A model generated the notes under the pieces. The model saw only the letters and a program-made list of their open reading frames with translations. It had not been told where the DNA came from and ran no database searches. 64,000 bases of DNA from Accumulibacter sp. (lineage in GTDB: Bacteria; Pseudomonadota; Gammaproteobacteria; Burkholderiales; Rhodocyclaceae): contig NZ_JAZKUG010000001.1 in assembly GCF_036625195.1 (NCBI RefSeq), positions 1,054,001 through 1,118,000 on the forward strand. Direction: 5' to 3'. The position numbers and the translations under genes are program-made. Below, one piece after another: positions 51,166 to 57,883 of the stretch (the stretch's first letter is position 1; each line of letters starts with the position of its first letter).

Positions 51166-51666
51166 TCACAGTTTCTCCGTCTTGCCGTTGCCCTTGAAGC
51201 ACACGACGCGACCCGCACGCTCGCAGGTGATCTGGGCGATGCCGAGGGTGCCGATCCACCACACGTCGACCCAGTCGGCGTCGAGCAGGTGGATCAGTGC
51301 TCGGCACAGTGCCGCACCGTTGCGCGGGCTGCTGAGGTGGAACAGGGGCGTGCCATCCGCTGCCTCGGAGGCAACGAGGTCGAGGCAAAGGCTCGGACAT
51401 ATCACGCCGTGCTTGCCGCCGCTGCGGAGGGATGTCTCAAGATGCTTGATCGGCACGCCCAGTGCAGCGGCAACGGCTGCCTGGAACTCGGCGTGTCGGG
51501 CACCGGTTTCGGCAAGGAAGGGAAGGACGTCCTCGACGCGACGACCGTAGTCAGGGACGCTACCGAGCGGGTTGTCGGGTGACGGCCCGATGAAGAATAC
51601 GAGCTCCTGTTCAACCATGACGGAACGGATGCCTTGGGGAGTGACTTGAATCGAAATGGCGGCCAT
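51166..51666 (-). CDS. Hypothetical 166-residue protein, first gene of the PcfJ operon
   Basis: Begins MAAISIQVTPQGIRSVMVEQ with AGGAG nine bases before the ATG at 51666. It contains VWWIGTLGIAQITCERAGRV near the end, a beta-rich pattern. Family not recognised. The leader repeat type B (51679-51733) precedes it. Confidence 0.65.
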   Translation of the reverse strand: MAAISIQVTPQGIRSVMVEQELVFFIGPSPDNPLGSVPDYGRRVEDVLPFLAETGARHAEFQAAVAAALGVPIKHLETSLRSGGKHGVICPSLCLDLVASEAADGTPLFHLSSPRNGAALCRALIHLLDADWVDVWWIGTLGIAQITCERAGRVVCFKGNGKTEKL

Positions 51667-51678
51667 GATGTTTTCTCC

Positions 51679-51733
51679 TGTTTAGCGGGCTTTGCCAGGT
51701 GGCGGGGGCCGCAATTCGGACTAAATCCCCCCG
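51679..51733 (-). repeat. Leader repeat, type B (copy 1)
   Basis: Upstream of the 166-residue gene. On the minus strand it reads GGGGGGATTT, ATTGCGGCCCCCG and GCTAAAC before AGGAG. It is homologous to 49049-49104. Confidence 0.6.
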
Positions 51734-51800
51734 GCCCATGAGGTGGACCAGTCTTTTGAGAGTGCTGGCGCGTCACGCTGCTTGCGCCTCGCCTTTCTGC

Positions 51801-52253
51801 TCAGATCAGGCCGCGTTCGGCGAAGGAAATCGCCTGGCCCGCGGTGACGACGAAGTGGTCAACCACGCGCACCTCCACCAGACCGAGCGCGGTCTTCAGC
51901 GTAGTGGTCAGCAAGTCGTCGGCCCGCGAGGGCTCCGCACTGCCGCTGGGATGGTTGTGATACAGGATCGCTGCGCCGGCATTCTTTGCCAAAGCGCTCT
52001 TGACCACTTCACGCGGATAGACCGACGTCTGGGTCAAGGTGCGCCGGAACAGCTCCTCCGCTTCGATGAGCCGGTTCTGCGCATCGAGCCAAAGGACGCC
52101 GAAGACTTCATGTTCGACGCTGCCGACACGCAGACGCAGATAGTCGCCGACAGAATCCGGTGCCGAGAAAATCATGCCGTCATAGCGCGCCCGCGTTTCG
52201 AGGATCGCGATAACGGGAGCGATCACATCGCGTTCTTGCTGCTTGAAGATCAC
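51801..52253 (-). CDS. radC: RadC-like JAB-domain protein
   Basis: 150 residues, the JAMM/JAB half of RadC without the N-terminal helix-hairpin-helix. The motif HNHPSGSAEPSRAD supplies the zinc-binding HxH and Asp; an upstream Glu is in HEVFGVLWLD. Island-borne RadC proteins are frequent and sometimes linked to anti-restriction or recombination, but activity is unproven. The start is GTG at 52253 with AGGAG upstream. It is preceded by a hairpin and leader repeat type A. Confidence 0.88.
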   Translation of the reverse strand: MIFKQQERDVIAPVIAILETRARYDGMIFSAPDSVGDYLRLRVGSVEHEVFGVLWLDAQNRLIEAEELFRRTLTQTSVYPREVVKSALAKNAGAAILYHNHPSGSAEPSRADDLLTTTLKTALGLVEVRVVDHFVVTAGQAISFAERGLI

Positions 52254-52265
52254 TTGATGCTCCTG

Positions 52266-52368
52266 GCCCCGGTCTTTCCGGCGTTCGCCGGGCCCCGGGG
52301 TGGAGGTGCCTTGGCGACGTTTAGCTGAATTTGTGAATCGCCCGCAAGTATCGATAACTCGGCGATGG
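52266..52368 (-). promoter_or_regulatory. Leader repeat type A (copy 3) and RBS-proximal hairpin before radC
   Basis: On the minus strand: the repeat (CGCCGAGTTATCGATACTTG, CGGGCGATTCACAAATTCAG, CTAAA; 52368-52318), then a GC-rich hairpin (CCCCGG...CCGGGG with an inner CCGGC/GCCGG; about 52300-52266), then AGGAG and the radC GTG. The same order occurs before the gene at 53548. Confidence 0.6.
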
Positions 52369-52411
52369 AATCACTGTAGCGGCTGGCTTGCTGTCCGGGG
52401 AGAAATTCCCC

Positions 52412-53008
52412 TCAAATGTCGCCGCCTTGTTCGAATCGCCGAACTTCCTTCGGTAAGTTGCCGACAGCAGTCCGCCACTGGTGGTGGAAGGCCTCGCCGA
52501 GCAGGAGGCGCACCAGGGTCTTGCGCAGGTAATCGGAGAGCCCGAGACCTTCCAGTGTTGCCAGTACGTCGAGCTGAATCTTCAGCGCCAATGGCAGCCA
52601 CAGTTTGAAATCCTCGACAGATTTGCCGAGAAGCCGGGCGGTGATCGTTCGTTCGGCAGGAACCGCCCGTGCCGGGCTGAAGCAAGCTCCGGAGGCCGCT
52701 GTCTGATCGAGCGCGCGACGACGAGCTTCCGCCACTTCAGCCTCCTTCTTACGCTTCCAGGTTTGCAACTGCCCGAGAGCGGTACGGCCATAGACGTGCT
52801 CGAACAGCAGCCAGCGCAGGACATCGGGGCGACTCAGGCCTTGGCTGGCGCTCAGGCTTTCAAGGGCCAGAGTCAGTCGCTCGGGAAGCCAAAGCTTGAT
52901 CACGGCGTCATTGGTGCCAAAAACCGAGAGGTCGGCTGGCAAGATGGCGGGTAACGACAGGTTGGGGGCGGCATCGACACGGGTACCGCGTTTGGCAAAT
53001 GGCCACAC
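52412..53008 (-). CDS. Hypothetical protein with two ribbon-helix-helix-like repeats
   Basis: About 198 residues if it starts at the GTG at 53008; the frame is open to a TTG at 53098. It contains two similar segments ~100 residues apart: VIKLWLPERLTLALESLSAS with GLSRPDVLRWLLFEHVYG, and DFKLWLPLALKIQLDVLATL with GLSDYLRKTLVRLLLGE. A strand (xKLWLP) followed by two helices is the RHH/MetJ pattern, so one chain may form an intramolecular DNA-binding dimer. It starts two bases after the stop of a 36-residue gene. Specific family not recognised. Confidence 0.65.
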   Translation of the reverse strand: MWPFAKRGTRVDAAPNLSLPAILPADLSVFGTNDAVIKLWLPERLTLALESLSASQGLSRPDVLRWLLFEHVYGRTALGQLQTWKRKKEAEVAEARRRALDQTAASGACFSPARAVPAERTITARLLGKSVEDFKLWLPLALKIQLDVLATLEGLGLSDYLRKTLVRLLLGEAFHHQWRTAVGNLPKEVRRFEQGGDI

Positions 53009-53009
53009 G

Positions 53010-53120
53010 TTACGAATCGCCAATGGAAACACGCTCCGGCGTCGGCACCGGAGCGGGTGAATCGACGGGCGCCTGCACGCCAAGGCGTTTCCGGGCAAGC
53101 TGGTTCCCGGGGACCTTCAT
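53010..53120 (-). CDS. 36-residue small protein coupled to both neighbours
   Basis: The ATG at 53120 overlaps the stop of the 143-residue gene (ATGA). It encodes MKVPGNQLARKRLGVQAPVD, then a proline-rich end (SPAPVPTPERVSIGDS). The stop is followed two bases later by the GTG of the RHH-like gene. Tight coupling suggests it is translated. Confidence 0.45.
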   Translation of the reverse strand: MKVPGNQLARKRLGVQAPVDSPAPVPTPERVSIGDS

Positions 53121-53548
53121 GCTGGCACGTCGTTGTCCACATAGACCGTTGCAGGGTTCTGGATTGCCAGTGTCAGAGCCGTGACGGCAGTCGCCTGCAG
53201 GGCGGTCACGGCGGACTCTGCCACCTGCTGGAGCTCGGCGAACCAGGCGATCGTCTGCTCGTCCGCCAGCCATTCCTGGAACATCTGTTGATCATCCGAC
53301 GATAGCTGAAGGCTGGTCTCCCTGCCCAGCCTCACGCTCGTGTCGCTCCAGGTGGCACCGGTCCAGGAGACGATGACGAGAAAGTCAGTGACGGCAATCG
53401 GGCGACTGAAGGCGCAGGCAACCCGCCAGTCGCCGCTAGTGGCGAGTTCAATGAACGGGTCAGCCCAGAGACCAAGCACCGTGCCCGAGGGCAGGGGAAT
53501 TTCACGGAATGCGTGTGGATGGTGGTCAGAATGCGGCGGCGGTTTCAT
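53117..53548 (-). CDS. Hypothetical 143-residue protein
   Basis: Begins MKPPPHSDHHPHAFREIPLP with AGGAG upstream of the ATG at 53548. The central beta-rich part (FLVIVSWTGATWSDTSVRLG) is followed by a helical C-terminus (MFQEWLADEQTIAWFAELQQ). Family not recognised. The hairpin at 53560-53597 and a type A leader repeat precede it. Confidence 0.6.
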   Translation of the reverse strand: MKPPPHSDHHPHAFREIPLPSGTVLGLWADPFIELATSGDWRVACAFSRPIAVTDFLVIVSWTGATWSDTSVRLGRETSLQLSSDDQQMFQEWLADEQTIAWFAELQQVAESAVTALQATAVTALTLAIQNPATVYVDNDVPA

Positions 53549-53559
53549 GGTTGGCTCCT

Positions 53560-53662
53560 CACCCCTGATGATCCGGCGCAGCCGGCTTCCAGGGGTGGAG
53601 AAGCGAGCGACGCTTTAGCAGTATTTGTGAGTCGCCCTGCAAGTTGTCTTAACTCGGCGACA
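53560..53662 (-). promoter_or_regulatory. Leader repeat type A (copy 2) and RBS-proximal hairpin
   Basis: The type A repeat is at 53662-53612 on the minus strand (CGCCGAGTTAAGACAACTTG ... ACAAATACTGCTAAAG). It is followed by a hairpin with CACCCCTG/CAGGGGTG arms (53597-53590 with 53567-53560) and an inner CCGGC/GCCGG stem. The hairpin abuts the AGGAG of the 143-residue gene. Confidence 0.62.
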
Positions 53663-53682
53663 GTGGCCGAAGCCCCCGGTGG

Positions 53683-54177
53683 TTACAAATCGAGCTCCTC
53701 AACCGCATGGGCCTGGGGATCCTCTGTCGGGCGCTGGTACCGCACGACCGCGACATCAATCAGTGCGGCCTGCAGCTGCCGCGCCAGGCTCAGCCCTTCC
53801 TGGTGGTAGCGGCCCCAGAAGAAGCGCTGGGGCCTGTTTACGTCGTAATACTTCTCGAAGAAGCGTTGCCAATCCTGAAAGGAGCGAACCAGACGCGCTG
53901 CTTCCTTGTTGTTCGGAAAGGCTGTCCTGACGTCGATCCGGGTTCGACCTTCCCAGAGCCAGGCGCCTTCACGACCGACCCGGACGATAATCTCGCGGGC
54001 AGGTACTTCGGTGACTTCGTCCCTCCAGACGAAGGCGGCGGGTTTTCCGTTGATGCCGCGGTACTCGCCGCGCTGGACGGTGACGCCGGTACGAACGCGA
54101 ACGACCGGTGCGGTGATTTCGGCCGTTTCAGCCCAGCCCTGACCATAGCCCACGCGGGGTTTTGTGTTGGTATGCAT
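53683..54177 (-). CDS. Hypothetical 164-residue protein next to the integrase
   Basis: Starts MHTNTKPRVGYGQGWAETAE with AGGAG upstream of the ATG at 54177. An SH3-like beta section (VVRVRTGVTVQRGEYRGING) is followed by a helical part (RLVRSFQDWQRFFEKYYDVN) and a C-terminal acidic end. Family not recognised. Confidence 0.62.
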   Translation of the reverse strand: MHTNTKPRVGYGQGWAETAEITAPVVRVRTGVTVQRGEYRGINGKPAAFVWRDEVTEVPAREIIVRVGREGAWLWEGRTRIDVRTAFPNNKEAARLVRSFQDWQRFFEKYYDVNRPQRFFWGRYHQEGLSLARQLQAALIDVAVVRYQRPTEDPQAHAVEELDL

Positions 54178-54304
54178 CTGCGATCTCCTGACAAGTTAAA
54201 GAGCACGGCATCCCTATGCACGAACGACTAGGACGTACCTGTCCCTGTGCAAGAGATGTCGCCAGCTCGAAAGACTTTCAAAGCGATCGCATCAGTATTC
54301 CTCA

Positions 54305-54402
54305 GAAAAAGAAAAACCCGCCCAGCCATAACAGCTGACGACGGGTTCCCCTCGCTTTAGCCGTATTTGTAAGGCGCCCGCAAGCTGAAACTCAAATCGG
54401 CG
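54305..54402 (-). terminator. Integrase terminator combined with leader repeat type A (copy 1)
   Basis: On the minus strand, the type A repeat (54402-54355) is followed by AACCCG, a 21-base loop containing a small inner stem, CGGGTT and a T-rich tail (TTTCTTTTTC). This is an intrinsic terminator after the integrase and before the 164-residue gene. The repeat-then-hairpin order is the same as at the other two type A loci. Confidence 0.7.
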
Positions 54403-54437
54403 CAACAGTTCAAATTTTACCCTCGGATCAGGGGATG

Positions 54438-55820
54438 TCAAGCGACATGGATAGTCGTCATTGATGACCCAGGGATCTCGCTGCTGCCTTCTTTGGACAC
54501 CACCCGCAGGCCAGGGGAGCGCCCCTCGGAGGGCTGCTCGATTCCGGCCTGCGCCAGAATCCAGTCTTCAATCTTGGTGTGCCACTGGCGCAGCAGATCG
54601 AGCGGGCGAACGCGGTAGTGTTTCTCGGCGGTCGCGCTCGGCTTGTGGCCCATGATCTGCGCCGAGACTCCCGCGGGGCACTCCACCCATTCCGCCAGCG
54701 TGCCAAAGGAGCGGCGCAGGCCGTGAATCGACAGCGCCGGAAGCCCGGCAGCGGTCAGTGCCCTGTTGTGTCCGATGCGCGGCTCCTGAATCCTTCCTGA
54801 TGCCGCGGCGGTGCTTGAGAAGACCCACGCATTGCGGCGCGGCAGTGCAGCCAGCAGCGAAGCAACGTAGGGCGTCAGCGGGATCGTGCGCTCGCCGTCG
54901 ACCTTGTCCTTGATGGTCAGCGATTGCCACGTGAAGTCGACATCTTCCCACCGGATGCCGGCCACCTCTTCACGGCGCGCGCCAGTCAGTAGCGTTGTCT
55001 GCAAGTACGCGGCGATGACAGGGTTTCCGATCTGGCGCACGGCGGCGAACCACGCCGGCAGTTGCTCGCGCTGCAGGCAATCGTCCTTCGATGCTTTCTT
55101 CGGCAGTTCGTCGCGGGCCATGCGGGTGATGCACGCGTCCTTGTGCGCTTGGTCGCGGTACTCGGGGCGGTCACTGCACCAGTTCAGGAAGGCGCGCAGC
55201 AGCCCGAAGGCAAGCCGGGTGTGTGTCGGGCGATGTGCCGATTCATCTTGGAGCCATGCGCGTACCCGGTCGGCGTCGATCTGCGCCAGAGGAAGCAGCA
55301 GCAGCGGGCGAAGGATGCCCGGCAACGTCTTGTCACTCTCTCCGGGCCGGCGTCCTTGGGTGCGCGGCTCGCCACCTTCCTTGCTCACGGTCGCATGGTC
55401 CCCGATATGGCTTTGACTCCACCGAGGGGAACGCGCAGCAAGGTAGGCTTGCCATGCGTCGAGTGCCGGCTTAGCGATGCGCTCCAATTCGATCTTCTTC
55501 GCTTCCTCTTCAGCGCCCTTGGCTTGTGCGGCAGCGATGCGCTCGCGCTTCTCTTGGCGCGGGTCTAGGCCTTGGTCGGTCATCGCTTGCAGCCGGCGCG
55601 CTTCGTCACGGGCGGCGCTCAGCGTCCACACTCGGGTGTCGCCGATGGTCACGCGGACCGTCCGCCGGTTCAGCTTGGATTCAAAGATGAACGACTTGGC
55701 GCCAGCGGTCACACGAACGGCCAGCCGCGGCGCGTCCGTGTCCCAGGTGAAGGATTGCCCAGCGCCCTCGGGCAGGGTCAAGCGGCGGATGCGGTCGGGT
55801 GTCAGGCGTTCGCGGTTCAT
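54438..55820 (-). CDS. int: P4-type tyrosine integrase of the island
   Basis: 460 residues from the ATG at 55820 (GGAG eight bases upstream). The N-terminus has the P4-integrase DUF4102 domain (FTWDTDAPRLAVRVTAGAKS, then RVTIGDTRVWTLSAARDEAR). The catalytic set is TGARREEVAGIRW (Arg), DKVDGERTIPL region (Lys), HGLRRSFGTLAEW, MGHKPSATAEKHY (His, Tyr). It lies 174 bp inside attR, reading away from it, as is usual for tRNA-targeting islands. It should recombine the 49-bp repeats; excision probably needs the AlpA-like protein. Confidence 0.95.
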   Translation of the reverse strand: MNRERLTPDRIRRLTLPEGAGQSFTWDTDAPRLAVRVTAGAKSFIFESKLNRRTVRVTIGDTRVWTLSAARDEARRLQAMTDQGLDPRQEKRERIAAAQAKGAEEEAKKIELERIAKPALDAWQAYLAARSPRWSQSHIGDHATVSKEGGEPRTQGRRPGESDKTLPGILRPLLLLPLAQIDADRVRAWLQDESAHRPTHTRLAFGLLRAFLNWCSDRPEYRDQAHKDACITRMARDELPKKASKDDCLQREQLPAWFAAVRQIGNPVIAAYLQTTLLTGARREEVAGIRWEDVDFTWQSLTIKDKVDGERTIPLTPYVASLLAALPRRNAWVFSSTAAASGRIQEPRIGHNRALTAAGLPALSIHGLRRSFGTLAEWVECPAGVSAQIMGHKPSATAEKHYRVRPLDLLRQWHTKIEDWILAQAGIEQPSEGRSPGLRVVSKEGSSEIPGSSMTTIHVA

Positions 55821-55993
55821 GTCATCGTCTCCGGGTTTGGCTACACGGGCGGTTCCGTGTAGCCACCATGTAGCCATTTTACAGCAACCCGGTTCAACAT
55901 CAAGCAATGCCTGTTTTTCTCAAGTGCTTGTTTGCACGAGTTTTGACTACAGTTCGCGCATACCCTTCAACGTCGAAAAACGCTTAGAAGTGT

Positions 55994-56042
55994 GGATTCA
56001 TAACCCTTAGGTCGGTGGTTCGATTCCACCCATCACCACCAA
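55994..56042 (+). repeat. attR, right copy of the 49-bp attachment repeat
   Basis: Identical to 1680-1728; contains the 3' part of the original tRNA gene without the 5' part. Confidence 0.93.
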
Positions 56043-56056
56043 CTGGATCAATACGC

Positions 56057-56084
56057 AAGCCTGACCAACAAGGTTGGGCTTTTC
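56057..56084 (+). terminator. Original terminator of the tRNA-Met gene
   Basis: Arms AAGCCTGACC and GGTTGGGCTT around AACAA, ending in TTTT. It lies 15 bases after attR, where the tRNA transcript would have ended before the island inserted. Confidence 0.7.
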
Positions 56085-56262
56085 GGTTTCTGTTTCTTCG
56101 GCAAGCAAGTGGTAAGCGGATTCGGGCCATTCGGATCAACGCTGCCAAGCAAGAAACCGGCTTGCGACGCCACGTGTGTGAGGCATGCTCGGGCAACCGA
56201 CCAGCTACCGAGCAAGGAACAGGGGTGGTGTTCTGACTCGGCGTCGCTGAGCTAGACCGTGT

Positions 56263-56661
56263 CTATGCCTCGTTGGCATGGACCGGCCTGATCACGTTTG
56301 CAGACAAGCTCTTCATCACGTCGCTCGGCAGGCTCTCGTTGCCCAGCCTGGACCGATGCATCGACGCCGCAGCCAGCTGCGCCTCGAATTCGCTGCCGCC
56401 GTAAGTCACACCCTTCCCGATGCGCGGCCCGTCGATCGGCCTCATCTGCACCAGCAGGATGAGGAAAGCTCCGCGAGCCGTCGCTTCCTGAACCTGTCGC
56501 CGGTATTCCGCCCACACCGCGGCCGGAGCATCGCTCGCCGGCTCACTCAACAGGCAGACCACCGGTCTGGGCTTCGACAGCAGAACGTCTTCCAGTCTCG
56601 CGAGGCGACATTGCAGGGCGCTCACTGCAGTACCTGATCGGGCAGCAGGAGTACGCGGCAC
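56263..56661 (-). CDS. Hypothetical protein; intact homologue of the fragment inside attL
   Basis: 132 residues if it starts at the GTG at 56661; another GTG at 56625 is possible. The frame reads RLARLEDVLLSKPRPVVCLL, AEYRRQVQEATARGAFLILL, then IDGPRIGKGVTYGGSEFEAQ and a helical C-terminus. The segment KGVTYxGSEFEAQLAxASMH is shared with 1973-2254. Family not recognised. It lies directly outside attR and points towards it. Confidence 0.6.
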   Translation of the reverse strand: MPRTPAARSGTAVSALQCRLARLEDVLLSKPRPVVCLLSEPASDAPAAVWAEYRRQVQEATARGAFLILLVQMRPIDGPRIGKGVTYGGSEFEAQLAAASMHRSRLGNESLPSDVMKSLSANVIRPVHANEA

Positions 56662-56821
56662 GGACGCTCGGCGCGCGCCAGTGCTTCGACCCTCGCCGGT
56701 TCCACGAAGTCGTCTTCACCCTCGTCGGCGCGGCGGTCGACAACCTGATCACCGATGACGGCTCGGACAACATCTTGGCAGCGCGCCGGCCACCTTCCTT
56801 CACAGGCCGTAATATGTGGCC
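56662..56821. other. Possible remnant of a rightward gene
   Basis: The plus frame from about 56629 reads QYLIGQQEYAARTLGARQCF, then DPRRFHEVVFTLVGAAVDNL, which looks protein-like, but it has no start and runs into the next gene out of frame. I cannot name it. Confidence 0.25.
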
Positions 56822-57247
56822 ATGGAATCCTGGATCACGCCGGAGGCGGGCCTGCTCGGGCTATTCATCTCCGGTTTTCTGGCGGCAACGCTGTTTCCCG
56901 GCGCTTCGGAAGGGGTGCTGTTCGCGCTTGTGAAGCTGCACCCGGAGCAAGCGACGGAGGCACTGCTGCTGGCCACGCTGGGCAATACGCTCGGGGGCAT
57001 GACCACTTATGGCTTGGCCCACCTGCTGCCGCAGCGCTTCGTCGACCGCCTTTCGTCGGCGCGTCTCGTCCAGATGCGTCGCTGGGGGCCGATCTCGCTC
57101 CTGTTCGCCTGGATGCCGGTGATCGGCGATGCGCTGTGCGCGGCGGCCAGCGCCCTGCGCCTGCCTGCCCTGCCCGGCCCGTTCTGGATGGCGCTGGGCA
57201 AGGGGCTACGCTATCTGTTCGTGGCCTGGGGGGCTTCGGTTGTCTGA
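56822..57247 (+). CDS. YqaA/DedA-like small inner-membrane protein
   Basis: 141 residues. GLLGLFISGFLAATLFPGASEG is the typical YqaA start, followed by LLATLGNTLGGMTTYGLAHL (with the glycine-rich reentrant pattern), the VQMRRWGPISLLFAWMPVIGDAL segment and a final membrane segment. The family is related to SNARE-associated/DedA proteins that handle lipid carriers in the membrane. The ATG at 56822 is preferred over the GTG at 56816. Confidence 0.8.
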   Translation: MESWITPEAGLLGLFISGFLAATLFPGASEGVLFALVKLHPEQATEALLLATLGNTLGGMTTYGLAHLLPQRFVDRLSSARLVQMRRWGPISLLFAWMPVIGDALCAAASALRLPALPGPFWMALGKGLRYLFVAWGASVV

Positions 57248-57380
57248 GCGGGTCGCCGGATCAGCGGACGCCGCCTTCAACTTTCCATTGACTTCGTACC
57301 GGTGGGCCTTGTCGGCTCGGTTCTGGTCGGAGCGGTAAGAGCAGTAGCTGTCCTCGTTCTTGAAGACATGGCGGCACCAC

Positions 57381-57722
57381 CTAACTCTCGGTGGGCACCC
57401 TCGTCCATTCGATGGTGAGGCAGTATTGCCCTTCCGCAAAGATATTCCAGGTTCCGGGCGATGACGATACTTGGATCATCGTGGTCGCCGCGATCCGCGA
57501 TCGACTGTCGGTCGAAACAGCGAAGGCGCCACCCGGTTCGTTGATCCAGTTGTTCGCGCCGCCGCCGGGCGTCACGCGGCTCATCCGGGCGCCCGTGCGC
57601 AGTTGTTCGACCTGCTCCTTGTTCAGCTTCTGCGGATGCAGGGCATCAAGGTCCCCGAATACTGCAGCCGGCTCCCCCGGCAGCGCAACCGGGGCGGCAA
57701 ACAAGAGTGCGATGTGAAACAC
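57381..57722 (-). CDS. Exported hypothetical protein (DUF995-like), signal peptide start disturbed by a frameshift
   Basis: 113 residues in the open frame (GTG at 57722), with FHIALLFAAPVALPGEPAAV as a signal peptide. The C-terminus GTWNIFAEGQYCLTIEWTRV resembles small periplasmic proteins with a GxYC motif. A strong GGAGG and ATG lie at 57742 in a different frame (MNHLRA). Joining that start to the open frame by one indel gives a textbook signal peptide, so a frameshift near 57725 is likely. Confidence 0.55.
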   Translation of the reverse strand: MFHIALLFAAPVALPGEPAAVFGDLDALHPQKLNKEQVEQLRTGARMSRVTPGGGANNWINEPGGAFAVSTDSRSRIAATTMIQVSSSPGTWNIFAEGQYCLTIEWTRVPTES

Positions 57723-57883
57723 GCGGCCCTGAGATGGTTCATGGCGACCTCCACCTCTTGATGTCGGCTTCGCCTACCGGCGATCGGCAGCAACCGTCGG
57801 TTGGAACGACGATCATGGACTTCGGGAGGGAGGTCAATTTGGCCGCCGCGATTTACCTCGGGGCGTGTCGGAGTTCGGAGGAA

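Larger units (their letters stand above)
1680..56042. mobile_element. Integrative genomic island (54.3 kb) in tRNA-Met carrying a defence operon
   Basis: The island is bounded by a 49-bp perfect direct repeat equal to the tRNA 3' end (1680-1728 and 55994-56042), with a tyrosine integrase just inside the right repeat. Contents in order: six-gene defence operon, terminase-like gene and resolvase, Tn402-family transposon with an efflux operon, damaged IS91-family element, and a leftward replication/regulation module. No relaxase, coupling protein or type IV secretion gene is recognisable, so transfer would need a helper or phage. Several layers of insertion are visible, so the island is a mosaic. 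Confidence 0.93.

Noticed and set aside
1680..56042. Calling the island an integrative conjugative element
   Set aside because: No relaxase, VirD4/TraG coupling protein or VirB/Tra genes can be found; the PcfJ-like and RadC proteins alone do not show self-transfer.
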